Both the position numbers and the translations under genes were made by a program. The notes below the pieces were generated by a model. That model was not told the DNA's origin. It did no database searches and saw nothing but the letters and a program-made list of their open reading frames with translations. From positions 1 through 37,371 of the forward strand of contig PARE01000003.1 in assembly GCA_002709525.1 (NCBI GenBank): a stretch of 37,371 nucleotides of DNA. Direction: 5' to 3'. Positions 26,843-35,904 of this stretch are shown here, in pieces. Position 1 is the first letter of the stretch. The number at the start of each line of letters is the position of its first letter. This DNA comes from Magnetovibrio sp. GTDB lineage: Bacteria > Pseudomonadota > Alphaproteobacteria > Rhodospirillales > Casp-alpha2.

Positions 26843-27781
26843 ATGACGCCGCCATCAGAAACTGCCGCTGCAGAGATTCAAGTCGAGGCCGATTTTGAAG
26901 AATTAGCCGAGCAAAAACCGTGGCACACCCGCACTATCGAGATGGCACGCCGACAACCACTGGCTGCATCGGGTTTCGTCATCATTATCCTCATGCTTCT
27001 GATGGCGATCTTTGCCGACTTGCTGACCGTCTTTCCTGCAGAGGATAATGACCTCGAATACATGCTCGCAGAGCCTGGCACCGTTCACAGTGACCTCGAA
27101 TTGTCATTTTTATTGGGCGCCGACCAATTTGGCCGCGATCTCTTGACCAGAATCATATACGGAGCGCGGACAGCACTGTTTGTGGGCTTTACCTGCGCCA
27201 TAATTGGATCAACTCTGGGTTTGATCCTGGGTGTCGCCAGCGCCTATTTTGGGGGCTTGTTTGATCTGATCGTGCAGCGCATCGTCGATGTGGTCATGGC
27301 CTTCCCACTCATCATCTTGGCCCTCGCCGTCGTCGCGACTTTGGGCCCTGGAACCCAAAACGTGATCATAGCGATCACTATACCGTTCATTCCACAATGC
27401 GCGCGCGTGGTACGCTCAAATGCCCTGGCAATTCGTGAAATTCCCTATGTGGATGCGGCTCGCGCGCTTGGGTTTTCAAACGCGCGCATCATCATGCGCC
27501 ACATGGTGCCCAACGTGATGGCACCCTACTTGATCATGCTGACTTCCTTTCTTGGTCAGGCTATTTTATTGGAGGCATCCTTGAGTTATTTGGGCATGGG
27601 CGTGCAGGAACCAACTCCTGCTTGGGGCCTCATGCTGCAGGGCGGCGCTGAAGAATTTGCTGAATCTGCACCTTGGGTAGCTATTTGGCCTGGGGTTGCC
27701 ATTTCCCTCGCCGTGTTCGCCTTCAATCTGTTTGGAGACGGTGTCCGCGATACCCTGGACCCGAAACTGCGCTCGCGCTAG
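26843..27781 (+). CDS. Peptide ABC importer permease, DppC/OppC type
   Basis: The second channel subunit, 312 residues. It has a cytosolic N-terminal segment, then six helices, an extracytoplasmic loop with LLGADQFGRDLLTRIIYGAR (diagnostic GADQFGRD), and the EAA loop YVDAARALGFSNARIIMRH. ATG 26843 is chosen because GAGGA lies 7 bases upstream; an in-frame TTG at 26837 is less likely. It is the last gene before the intrinsic terminator at 27808. Confidence 0.95.
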   Translation: MTPPSETAAAEIQVEADFEELAEQKPWHTRTIEMARRQPLAASGFVIIILMLLMAIFADLLTVFPAEDNDLEYMLAEPGTVHSDLELSFLLGADQFGRDLLTRIIYGARTALFVGFTCAIIGSTLGLILGVASAYFGGLFDLIVQRIVDVVMAFPLIILALAVVATLGPGTQNVIIAITIPFIPQCARVVRSNALAIREIPYVDAARALGFSNARIIMRHMVPNVMAPYLIMLTSFLGQAILLEASLSYLGMGVQEPTPAWGLMLQGGAEEFAESAPWVAIWPGVAISLAVFAFNLFGDGVRDTLDPKLRSR

Positions 27782-27807
27782 AAAATAGCCTCGGGATTCT
27801 CAATAAG

Positions 27808-27834
27808 GCCCTGGTCAGTTGACCAGGGCTTTTT
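27808..27834 (+). terminator. Rho-independent terminator of the importer operon
   Basis: GCCCTGGTCA and TGACCAGGGC pair perfectly around GT, followed directly by TTTTT (27830-27834). It lies 26 bases after the last permease stop and separates the importer from the exporter gene. Confidence 0.93.
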
Positions 27835-27902
27835 CATTTGCATATGAGAGCTATACACTAAAGTTGTGTCAGTCTGTCATCAGTATTTTTACAGGAGATA
27901 GT

Positions 27903-30900
27903 ATGTACTTTGACTCTCGCCTTTGGACGTTCACTGAAGGTGTACGCGACCGCATCGCTTATGCAGTTTTGATCGGCCTTCTCGCGACATCCACGGGGAT
28001 TGCACGCCTGGCATTACTGGGCTGGGTCATCGGCAAGGTATTCAATGGCGCACACTTTGATGAAATCCTTCTACCCGCAGTCATGGTGGCACTGACCATG
28101 GTCGCACGCGGCGGCCTAGAATACTGGCGCAACATGGTCGCCCATGAGACTGCGGCGCTGGTGCAGCGCCATATTCGCCGCGTTATTTATGCCAAGATCG
28201 TTCAACTAGGCCCGGCTCATTTTGGCCTACAGCGCACCGGCGATGTCTTGGTATCCCTGGTTGACGGTGTGGAGCAGTTAGAAACCTATTTTGGGCGCTA
28301 TCTACCGCAATTATTCGTAGCAGCGCTGACACCATTGCTAATCCTCGTTTTCGTCGTCTACTTGGATTGGTTAGTCGCCCTTGTGCTAACCGGCTCGGCC
28401 TTGATTACCTTGGTCGCGCCCATGACCTTCCATGCCATCGACAAGAATAACTCGCTCGCGCGCTCCAAATCGTACAAGGCCTTCGCTGCTGACTTCCTTG
28501 ATTCCATCCAAGGATTGGCAACTTTAAAAGCCTTTGGCCAGTCTACGCCCAAGATTAATGAACTGGCTGTTCGAGCCCGTGACTTGTTCCGCTCCACGAT
28601 GTGGGTGTTGGCTACAAACGCTGCTGCGCGCGGCATCACCGATACGGGGATCACCGTCGGCGCAGCGGCGGCTTTGGGCGTCGGTGCATGGCGGGTGACC
28701 GGTGGGAACATGACGCTCGAAGTTCTGGTCATCGTCCTAATGCTGGGTACGGAGGTTTTCCGTCCGCTTCGCGACCTTCGTTCCCTTCTGCACAGCGGCA
28801 TGGTGGGTATGTCGGCGGCACTGGGCATATTCCAAATTCTGGACGCCGAGCCTCTCGTCACGGATGCCGATGGTTTAGAGGTCGATCAACTCGACCCGAC
28901 GATTTCATTTGATCACGTGGCGTTCCGCTATCCGGGAAATCCGGACGTGGCACATCAAAACATCACCTTCGATATTGAAGCTGGGGAGCGGATCGGGGTC
29001 GTCGGTCCGTCAGGTTCCGGCAAGTCGACAATCTTGAAACTTTTATTGCGCCTTTACGAGCCTACGACTGGCACCATTCGCGTTGGCGGCGAGGATATTC
29101 GGGATTTAAGCTTTGCCGCACTCCGCCGCCACATGGCCGTGGTCAGCCAGGACACCTACTTGTTTCATGGCACCGTGGAAGAGAACCTAAGGTTCGGCAA
29201 ACCCGATGCAACGCCGGAGGAACTTGAGATTGCCATCCGCAACGCCAACGCTCATGAGTTCATCAGAAAACTCCCGGAGGGACTAGCTACCGTCATCGGT
29301 GAGAGGGGAATCAAATTATCCGGTGGCCAACGCCAGCGGATCGCCATTGCACGCGCACTGTTACGCGACACGCCGATCCTAATGCTCGATGAAGCGCTTT
29401 CGGCCGTTGATGCGGAAAACGAATGGATTATCCAAGACGCCCTTGACCGCCTAATGGAGGGGCGCACCACATTGATCTTTGCGCACCGCTTGTCCAGCGT
29501 GATCGACGCAGACCGCATCCTCGTTTTGGAGGGAGGGCGCATTGCCGACCAGGGGACCCATCCGGAGTTGATTTCTCGTAAAGGTGCATATCGCACACTG
29601 ATGGCGGCCCAGGCCGCCGAGGGCAGCGGCGCAACCGTTCTTTTAGGTACGGAGCGGGACGTAAACAATCCGGGACCAGATGAGACGGGGGGGTTTTTCA
29701 GCGCCTCAAACGAAGGCCCTACTGATGCTATTATTCGTGCCGAGGGATTAACCTGGAGTTCAGCCTTCAAGAAGCTTTTGACCCATATGTATCCATGGAA
29801 GGTAAAATTCTGCCTAACCTTATTCTTCGGGGTCACCCGGGTCTTTGCCTATATCGGTGTCGGCGTCGTGAGTGCTCTGGCTGTAGCCGCGGTCAAGTCA
29901 GGACAGCCTTTCCTTCCCCATATCGTCTGGCTTTGTGTACTGGCGCCTATCGCTGGGCTGTTCCATTGGCTCGAGTCCTGGATTGCCCATGATATGGCCT
30001 TTCGCATGCTATCGGAGATGCGGATAGAGCTATTTCGAAAACTCGATAAGCTCGCTCCCGCTTATCTCCTGACTCGACGTAGCGGTGACATGGTGGGTAT
30101 GGCAACCCAAGATGTGGAAATGGTGGAGTACTTCTTTGCTCACACGGTGGCGCCGGCGTTCGTTGCACTTTTGGTCCCGGCCCTGGTGATGATCTTCTTA
30201 GGAACTATGGGATGGCCCCTGGCACTGGCACTGTTTCCGTTTCTAGCCTTGGTCGCCATCAGCCCCTTTCTTGCCCGGAAACGGCTCGACAGCCTGGGTT
30301 CGCAAACGCGAGAGTCCCTCGGTGAGCTCAACGCGCATGCTGTCGATACGGTCCAGGGCCTTGCCGAGGTCGTTGCCTTTCAGAAGGCGGATGCTCGGGG
30401 GCAGGAATTCGATCACAAGGTTGGCCACTACCTGACTGTTCGCCTTCCTTTCTTCCGAGATCTCACCTTTCAAACCTCACTTTTAGAAACCGTTACTGGC
30501 CTTGGTGGCGTGGCCGTGGTTATCACTGGGGCATCCTTAGTCCAACAAGGCCACTTGGACGGCGGTCTCCTCCCGTTACTTGTCATCCTTGCCATGGCCG
30601 CGTTCCTGCCGGTTTCAGAAATCGCCCACATCGGCCGTCAACTCGCGGATACGCTGGGTTCAGCCCGACGCTTGCACGCAGTTGAGCACGAAAGGATTCC
30701 TGTTGCCGATGGGCCCGGCATCGATCAGGCTATTTCCGCAGAGCTCTGTCTAAAGCGGGTTTCTTTTACCTACCCAGGACGCACATTGCCGGCCTTAGAC
30801 GAGGTTAATCTCTCGATTGAACCAGGTCAGACATTAGCCCTGGTAGGTCCATCGGGAGCCGGCAAGACTACGCTCGCGCACCTTCTTCTTCGGTTCTGGG

Positions 30901-31478
30901 ATCCACAGTCTGGACATATTATTTTTCAGGGCTACAACCTCAAGGAACACCGACTCGATGATCTTCGGGCGCGCATGGCGCTGGTGGCGCAGGACACCTA
31001 TTTGTTCAACGCAACGCTCCGGTCTAACATTCTGTTAGCCCGGCCGGATGCGGACGAATTTGCGCTTGAACAGGCCATCCAGCGCGCAGCGCTGAACGAT
31101 TTTATCGCTGGCCTGCCAGACGGGTTGGATACGCCTGTTGGCGAGCGCGGCATGCGACTATCTGGTGGCCAGCGACAGCGAGTGGCTATTGCGCGCGCCT
31201 TCCTTAAAGATGCGCCGATCTTGATTTTAGATGAGGCGACGTCACATCTGGACGCCGTAAGCGAACGAAAGGTTCGCCAGGCTCTGGAGGAGCTCATGCA
31301 CGACAGGACTACAGTGATTATAGCACATCGCTTGTCCACAGTTCGTGATGCGGACAAAATTGTCGTCATGAAAGATGGACGCATTGCCGAACAAGGGTCA
31401 CATGACGAACTCTTGGCCAAGGGCGGTCTCTACACCCATTTAGTGCAGCGCCAGATGACAGGTGCGGCGGCTGAATAA
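27903..31478 (+). CDS. Fused double ABC exporter, CydDC-like (two TMD-NBD modules in one chain)
   Basis: A 1191-residue type I (exporter-fold) ABC protein with both half-transporters on one polypeptide. Module 1 has membrane helices up to about 310 and an ATPase with Walker A GPSGSGKST (about 368), signature LSGGQRQR (471) and Walker B ILMLDEALSAVD (491). Module 2 has helices about 630-920, Walker A GPSGAGKTT (981), signature LSGGQRQR (1084) and Walker B ILILDEATSHLD (1106). Both ATP sites look competent. The transmembrane parts recall CydD and CydC (thiol/heme-related exporters), but no cydAB is present. AGGAGA precedes the ATG; an in-frame extension to 27819 would run into the terminator. 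Confidence 0.9.
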   Translation: MYFDSRLWTFTEGVRDRIAYAVLIGLLATSTGIARLALLGWVIGKVFNGAHFDEILLPAVMVALTMVARGGLEYWRNMVAHETAALVQRHIRRVIYAKIVQLGPAHFGLQRTGDVLVSLVDGVEQLETYFGRYLPQLFVAALTPLLILVFVVYLDWLVALVLTGSALITLVAPMTFHAIDKNNSLARSKSYKAFAADFLDSIQGLATLKAFGQSTPKINELAVRARDLFRSTMWVLATNAAARGITDTGITVGAAAALGVGAWRVTGGNMTLEVLVIVLMLGTEVFRPLRDLRSLLHSGMVGMSAALGIFQILDAEPLVTDADGLEVDQLDPTISFDHVAFRYPGNPDVAHQNITFDIEAGERIGVVGPSGSGKSTILKLLLRLYEPTTGTIRVGGEDIRDLSFAALRRHMAVVSQDTYLFHGTVEENLRFGKPDATPEELEIAIRNANAHEFIRKLPEGLATVIGERGIKLSGGQRQRIAIARALLRDTPILMLDEALSAVDAENEWIIQDALDRLMEGRTTLIFAHRLSSVIDADRILVLEGGRIADQGTHPELISRKGAYRTLMAAQAAEGSGATVLLGTERDVNNPGPDETGGFFSASNEGPTDAIIRAEGLTWSSAFKKLLTHMYPWKVKFCLTLFFGVTRVFAYIGVGVVSALAVAAVKSGQPFLPHIVWLCVLAPIAGLFHWLESWIAHDMAFRMLSEMRIELFRKLDKLAPAYLLTRRSGDMVGMATQDVEMVEYFFAHTVAPAFVALLVPALVMIFLGTMGWPLALALFPFLALVAISPFLARKRLDSLGSQTRESLGELNAHAVDTVQGLAEVVAFQKADARGQEFDHKVGHYLTVRLPFFRDLTFQTSLLETVTGLGGVAVVITGASLVQQGHLDGGLLPLLVILAMAAFLPVSEIAHIGRQLADTLGSARRLHAVEHERIPVADGPGIDQAISAELCLKRVSFTYPGRTLPALDEVNLSIEPGQTLALVGPSGAGKTTLAHLLLRFWDPQSGHIIFQGYNLKEHRLDDLRARMALVAQDTYLFNATLRSNILLARPDADEFALEQAIQRAALNDFIAGLPDGLDTPVGERGMRLSGGQRQRVAIARAFLKDAPILILDEATSHLDAVSERKVRQALEELMHDRTTVIIAHRLSTVRDADKIVVMKDGRIAEQGSHDELLAKGGLYTHLVQRQMTGAAAE

Positions 31479-31492
31479 AAAAGGACAAAACC

Positions 31493-33016
31493 ATGAAAAA
31501 ACGAATTGCCCTCATGGGTATGCATTTAGAAGCCAACGCCTTCGCACCTGTGTCGACGGAAGCCGATTTCCGCTCCGCTGGCTACTACGTGGGCGAAGAA
31601 ATCACAAACGACTTGGCACAGGCTAACCCCCGCACGGCCGCTGAACTCTCCGGTTTCATCACAGAAATGGACGATCAAGGCATCGCTTGGCAACCGGTGC
31701 CGATCCTCATCACCGGCTCCGAACCGGGTGGGCCCGTAGACCATGCCTTTTTCGAACGTACGATGGCCGAGATGAGATTTCACCTCAAAGCGGCACTACC
31801 TTTAGATGGCGTTTTTTTCTCCGCCCACGGCGCAATGACGTCGACGGATACCACTGATCCTGATGGCGCACTTTTTGAGATGGTACGCGATGTGATCGGC
31901 CAAGACACACCTCTGATAGCTACCCTTGACCTGCATGCAAATATCTCCGATCGGATGGTAGAGAAAACAGATATCCTTGTCGCCTATATCACCAATCCGC
32001 ACGTAGACCAGCGCGAACGTGCGGCAGAAGCAGCTAATCTAATGGTCGAAATGTTTGACGGCATGAAACCAGAGGCCGTATTCATCCGCGTCCCCATGGT
32101 TTCACCGCCTGTAACTCTTTTATCGGCCCGCGGCCCCTATGCGGACCTGATCAACTACGGCCAGGAACGCAAAAATAACGCCATTGCAAACGTCTCCTTG
32201 TTGGCCGGTTTCGCCTACGGAAACACTCCCGAGAATGGCCTCTCCGTGATCGTAACCGGGCGAGACGATCGCAGCAGCGCGAAGGCCCTGGCACAGGATA
32301 TCGCACAGCGTGCCTGGGACAGCCGAGAACAGTTCGCGATTTCCCTCACGTCCATTCCCGAGGCTGTCGCTCAAGCAAAGGCCTGTGGCGAGGATGCCGG
32401 TCTTCCCGCAGTAATCATGGCAGATTGCGCCGATAATCCGGGCGGTGGCGGACGCGGCAATACTCCGCATATACTCCGCGCCCTTATGGAGTCCGATGTG
32501 CAGAGTTGCTACGCCGGTATATTCTATGACAAAGCCTTGGCCGCGGAAGCGCACGAGTTGGGTTTGGGAGCTCAGTTTTCCGCAGTCCTCAATAGGACCT
32601 CGGAGAACGAATTTTCTGAACGCTTTGAATTCGACGCCGAAGTTGTTGGGCTTCATGATGGTGTCTGCGTCGGCACACTGGGGATTTACGCAGGCCGAAC
32701 GGTAGACTTGGGGCCGTCAGTGCATTTGAAGATTGGAGGAATAGACCTAATCGTTGTATCCAGACGGAAGCAATGTGGCGATCCCGAATTCTTCCGTATG
32801 TTTGGCCTTAAGATGGAAGACGCGAGAAGCGTTTTGGTGAAATCTCGCGGCCACTTCCGGGCGGGCTTTCTGCCCTGGTTCTCTCCGGAGCAAGTCATTG
32901 AAGTGGATGCGCCTGGACTAACTTCCAATATCTTTGCCAACTTTTCTTTTGATGGCTACAAGCGACCCATATACCCACTTGATAAAGACATGGACTGGGA
33001 AGTCCCGACCGGATGA
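31493..33016 (+). CDS. M81-family metallopeptidase (MlrC/microcystinase C-like)
   Basis: A 507-residue zinc hydrolase of the MlrC family, the founding member of which finishes microcystin breakdown by cutting a linear tetrapeptide. The metal ligands Asp146 and His148 (ATLDLHANIS) and His170 (NPHVDQRER) are in place, as are EANAFAPV near the start, SAHGAM, and the C-terminal-domain stretch ADCADNPGGGGRGN. It has no signal peptide and so should be cytosolic. It follows the exporter by 14 bases with an AAGGA ribosome site. Family members beside peptide importers are common, so cleavage of unusual amides or peptides brought in by the upstream importer is a reasonable inference. Confidence 0.92.
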   Translation: MKKRIALMGMHLEANAFAPVSTEADFRSAGYYVGEEITNDLAQANPRTAAELSGFITEMDDQGIAWQPVPILITGSEPGGPVDHAFFERTMAEMRFHLKAALPLDGVFFSAHGAMTSTDTTDPDGALFEMVRDVIGQDTPLIATLDLHANISDRMVEKTDILVAYITNPHVDQRERAAEAANLMVEMFDGMKPEAVFIRVPMVSPPVTLLSARGPYADLINYGQERKNNAIANVSLLAGFAYGNTPENGLSVIVTGRDDRSSAKALAQDIAQRAWDSREQFAISLTSIPEAVAQAKACGEDAGLPAVIMADCADNPGGGGRGNTPHILRALMESDVQSCYAGIFYDKALAAEAHELGLGAQFSAVLNRTSENEFSERFEFDAEVVGLHDGVCVGTLGIYAGRTVDLGPSVHLKIGGIDLIVVSRRKQCGDPEFFRMFGLKMEDARSVLVKSRGHFRAGFLPWFSPEQVIEVDAPGLTSNIFANFSFDGYKRPIYPLDKDMDWEVPTG

Positions 33017-33139
33017 CAAGAGAGAGACCTGGGTGTATGTTCTACCTATTCATCACAATAATGTTTCCACCTGAGAGATTAAGTATTTGTCCCAACACGT
33101 GAACAGTCTCAGCTTATAGCTTTTCCAAGGAGAATTTCA

Positions 33140-34051
33140 ATGACGTCAGCCCTTACTGGCCCTTTCCGCTCGTTGTTATTCGCACCAGGCAACCATCCGC
33201 GCCGGGTCGAAAAGGCCCTCGGACTAAGTGCTGATGTGGTGATCCTTGACCTAGAGGACGCTGTGGCGATTGCCGAAAAAGTGGCAACACGTTCCATCGT
33301 CGTCGATGCCTTACAGGGCGAACGGACCGGCTTAGGTTATGTGCGAGTTAACGCTTACGACACCGATTTTTGTTTTGGTGATCTGCTGGTAGTAGTCGCC
33401 GAAGGCGTTGATGGCATCGTTTTACCCAAAGTGGAAACACCGGCACAGCTGCAGTCGGTTGACTGGGTAGTTGGTCAGTTGGAGCGTGAGAAGGGCTTAC
33501 CCGAAGGTGGCATAGATATCATTCCGATCATCGAGACCGGAAAGGGTGTTGCCAGTGTGCACGACATTGCCTCCACCAGTACCCGAATCAAACGCCTTTC
33601 CTTCGGCGCTGGCGACTACACCAAGGATATGGCCATGCGTTGGACTCGTCACGAGAGTGAATTGGCGCATGCGCGAGCCGAAATCGCCGTCGCCAGTCGT
33701 GCAGCCGGTCTGGAAGCTCCACTGGATACAGTCTGGATCCACATAAAGGAAACGGAGGGATGCATTAAATCAGCAGAACTCGTTTGCGATATGGGCTTCC
33801 AGGGCAAACTGTGTATACATCCGGATCAAGTGGACCCTGTAAATGCCGTTTTTACGCCTTCCGATGAAGATGTGGCCTTTGCCAAGAAGGTGGTCAAGGC
33901 ATTTGAAGAGGCTGAAGCTCAAGGCCTCGCATCCATCCAGGTAGACGGGTATTTCGTCGACTATCCGATCGTCGACCAAGCCCAAAGAACCTTGGACCTG
34001 ACCGACAAGATACGCGAAAAGCTATTCGTCAACCCGCGGGTCTTATCATAA
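33140..34051 (+). CDS. HpcH/HpaI aldolase - citrate lyase beta (CitE-like) family lyase
   Basis: A 303-residue TIM-barrel C-C lyase. Family features are the N-terminal RSLLFAPGNHPRRVEKA, DVVILDLEDAV with the metal-binding Asp/Glu region, GIVLPKVET, IPIIETGKGV, the FGAGDYTKDM segment, and GKLCIHPDQVDPVN. Members cleave malyl-, citramalyl- or similar CoA thioesters, or hydroxy-oxo acids. No citrate lyase alpha or gamma partners are nearby, so it probably acts alone as a malyl-CoA-type lyase or thioesterase. AAGGAG precedes the ATG. It sits 123 bases after mlrC, possibly in the same transcript. Confidence 0.9.
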   Translation: MTSALTGPFRSLLFAPGNHPRRVEKALGLSADVVILDLEDAVAIAEKVATRSIVVDALQGERTGLGYVRVNAYDTDFCFGDLLVVVAEGVDGIVLPKVETPAQLQSVDWVVGQLEREKGLPEGGIDIIPIIETGKGVASVHDIASTSTRIKRLSFGAGDYTKDMAMRWTRHESELAHARAEIAVASRAAGLEAPLDTVWIHIKETEGCIKSAELVCDMGFQGKLCIHPDQVDPVNAVFTPSDEDVAFAKKVVKAFEEAEAQGLASIQVDGYFVDYPIVDQAQRTLDLTDKIREKLFVNPRVLS

Positions 34052-34232
34052 ATCTATCACGGTTTCTTCGCCTTGAACGATAAACCACGATTATATTCGC
34101 AAACGCTTAACAGACAACGGCATCAACAGCGTAATGGTTGATGAGCGATATGTTAATTAACGTTTGTCCACACTTAGTCAGTGGAGGGCGAGGGGGAAAG
34201 CAAAAATATGACAAACCACCCTTTGTATGAGC

Positions 34233-34991
34233 TCACACGCCGTAGTATACTCCGCCATTGACATGCATCGTCTGACCAGTGATGTAGTCAGCCTCGGGCA
34301 GGCAGAGATAATGTATCATGCCAGCGATCTCCTCAACGACGCCAAGCCGATTGATCGGCGGGGACATGCCCGCGGACGGTCGCGGGCCAGCCGATTTGGG
34401 GCGATCCGTCTCAATATGGCCAGGCGCGACGATGTTGCAAGTGACGTTGTGCGGCGCTAGTTCAGTGGCGAGCCCCCGCATAATCCCTACTAGGCCGGCC
34501 TTCGCGGCGAGCACATGGAGACGCTTGGCCATGCCCAAATTCGACGACATGCCACCTAAGCCAATAATTCGACCCCAGCGGTTCTCAATCATGAAAGGAG
34601 CGACTGCGCGCGCGCAGAAGAAAGCACCATTTAGCGTCACGGCAATGGTATGATGCCATTCCTCGACGGTAATTTCCTGAAAGGACTTTTGGGCCCTGAC
34701 TGAAGCGTTGCAAATCAGAATGTCGACTGAACGAAAAGCCTTTGCCCCGGTTTCCATCATCGTGTTGACAGCATCTTCATTGGTGACGTCGGCAATGTGG
34801 GCCAGTGCCTTACCCCCGGATTCAAATATCTCATGGGCTACAGCATCTGCGGCTTCACGGTCCTGGACAGCGTTGACCACCACAGAGGCACCGTAGCTGG
34901 CGAGGCGCTTTGCCGTGGCACGGCCAATGTTGCGGGCCGCGCCCGTGATCACAGCAACCTTGCCGTTCAAAGGGGCTTCGGAGTTATCCAT
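34233..34991 (-). CDS. Atypical SDR-family protein without the catalytic Tyr
   Basis: A 252-residue Rossmann-fold protein with the SDR cofactor motif TGAARNIGRA (residues 17-26) and the C-terminal ITGQTMHVNGG. The active site departs from the norm: YxxxK becomes Val160-xxx-Lys164 with His159 just before it (RLHVLAAKAG), and NNAG is CNAS (95-98). A subgroup of SDRs with an RxHV...AAK pattern seems to exist, so this may be a stable variant rather than decay. The start at 34991 follows the crotonase stop by 19 bases; the frame extends to 35045, overlapping that gene. It is the last gene of the minus-strand operon. Confidence 0.88.
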   Translation of the reverse strand: MDNSEAPLNGKVAVITGAARNIGRATAKRLASYGASVVVNAVQDREAADAVAHEIFESGGKALAHIADVTNEDAVNTMMETGAKAFRSVDILICNASVRAQKSFQEITVEEWHHTIAVTLNGAFFCARAVAPFMIENRWGRIIGLGGMSSNLGMAKRLHVLAAKAGLVGIMRGLATELAPHNVTCNIVAPGHIETDRPKSAGPRPSAGMSPPINRLGVVEEIAGMIHYLCLPEADYITGQTMHVNGGVYYGV

Positions 34992-35010
34992 GGTCGATTT
35001 TCTCTTTCTA

Positions 35011-35829
35011 TTATTTTCCCGTGAATTTGGGTCTTCTTTTAGCATTAAAGGCGGTAACGCCCTCGTTGAAATCGTCGGTCACGGCACAGTCGGCAAACGC
35101 CGCACTTTCAGCATTCAGCTGCTGGTGCAGGGTATTAGAAAGGGATTCGTTCATGAGGGCTTTGGTGCGAGCATAAGCGTAGGTTGGGCCAGCAGCAAGG
35201 CGCGCAGCTAAAGCCTCGGCCTCTGAATCCAATTCGCAGTCACTCACAACTCGGTTAACAAGGCCCCAACGTTCCGCCGTCGCCGCATCAAACCGATCAC
35301 CCAACAGCGCAATTTCCATGGCCCGCTTCATGCCAGTCGCGCGGGGTAATGAAAAAGTTGATCCGCCATCAGGACTGGTTCCCAAATTACAATACGCGAG
35401 TGTATAGAAAGAACTCTCTGTCGCCACTACCATGTCACATGCCAGCATAATGCTAACGCCGGCACCAGCCACCGCGCCGCGCACGCTGGCGATAATAGGC
35501 TTCGGCATCGCGCGCATATAAAAAACGGTCTCGTGAAAGCCGTTGATCATGGCTTCAATTTCATGGCGAAAGGCCGTCCGATCGGAAACCTCTCCCAGGC
35601 GTGTGCCGAAATGCTTGATGTCTCCGCCCGCCATAAAGTGATCACCCGCGCCGGACAGAACAACACAGCGGATACTGTCATCATTGCTGATATCACGCAT
35701 GACCGACGCCATGGTGTCCATCAGTTCAAGATTAAGTGCGTTCAACGACTTGGGCCGGTTCATAACGACCTTGCAAACCGAACCTTCGACGTCGACGAGA
35801 ATGGAAGAGCTAGTGGACGTTACAGGCAT
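35011..35829 (-). CDS. Enoyl-CoA hydratase/isomerase family protein
   Basis: A 272-residue crotonase. The oxyanion-hole residues are present (HFMAGGDIKHF and RGAVAGAGVS). Of the two hydratase acids, the first is replaced by Ser (GAGVSIMLACD) and the second is Asp154 (LGTSPDGGSTFSLPR), the arrangement seen in isomerases such as PaaG rather than hydratases. It may shift a double bond or open a ring on a CoA thioester. AGGAGTGG precedes ATG 35829. It lies between the CoA-transferase and the SDR. Confidence 0.92.
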   Translation of the reverse strand: MPVTSTSSSILVDVEGSVCKVVMNRPKSLNALNLELMDTMASVMRDISNDDSIRCVVLSGAGDHFMAGGDIKHFGTRLGEVSDRTAFRHEIEAMINGFHETVFYMRAMPKPIIASVRGAVAGAGVSIMLACDMVVATESSFYTLAYCNLGTSPDGGSTFSLPRATGMKRAMEIALLGDRFDAATAERWGLVNRVVSDCELDSEAEALAARLAAGPTYAYARTKALMNESLSNTLHQQLNAESAAFADCAVTDDFNEGVTAFNAKRRPKFTGK

Positions 35830-35904
35830 AAGGCCACTCCTGGAACCAGAGTTCAAGATATAGCCCAAACGTACCCCATCAGTGCGCCGACGCAAGTAGG
35901 CAGG

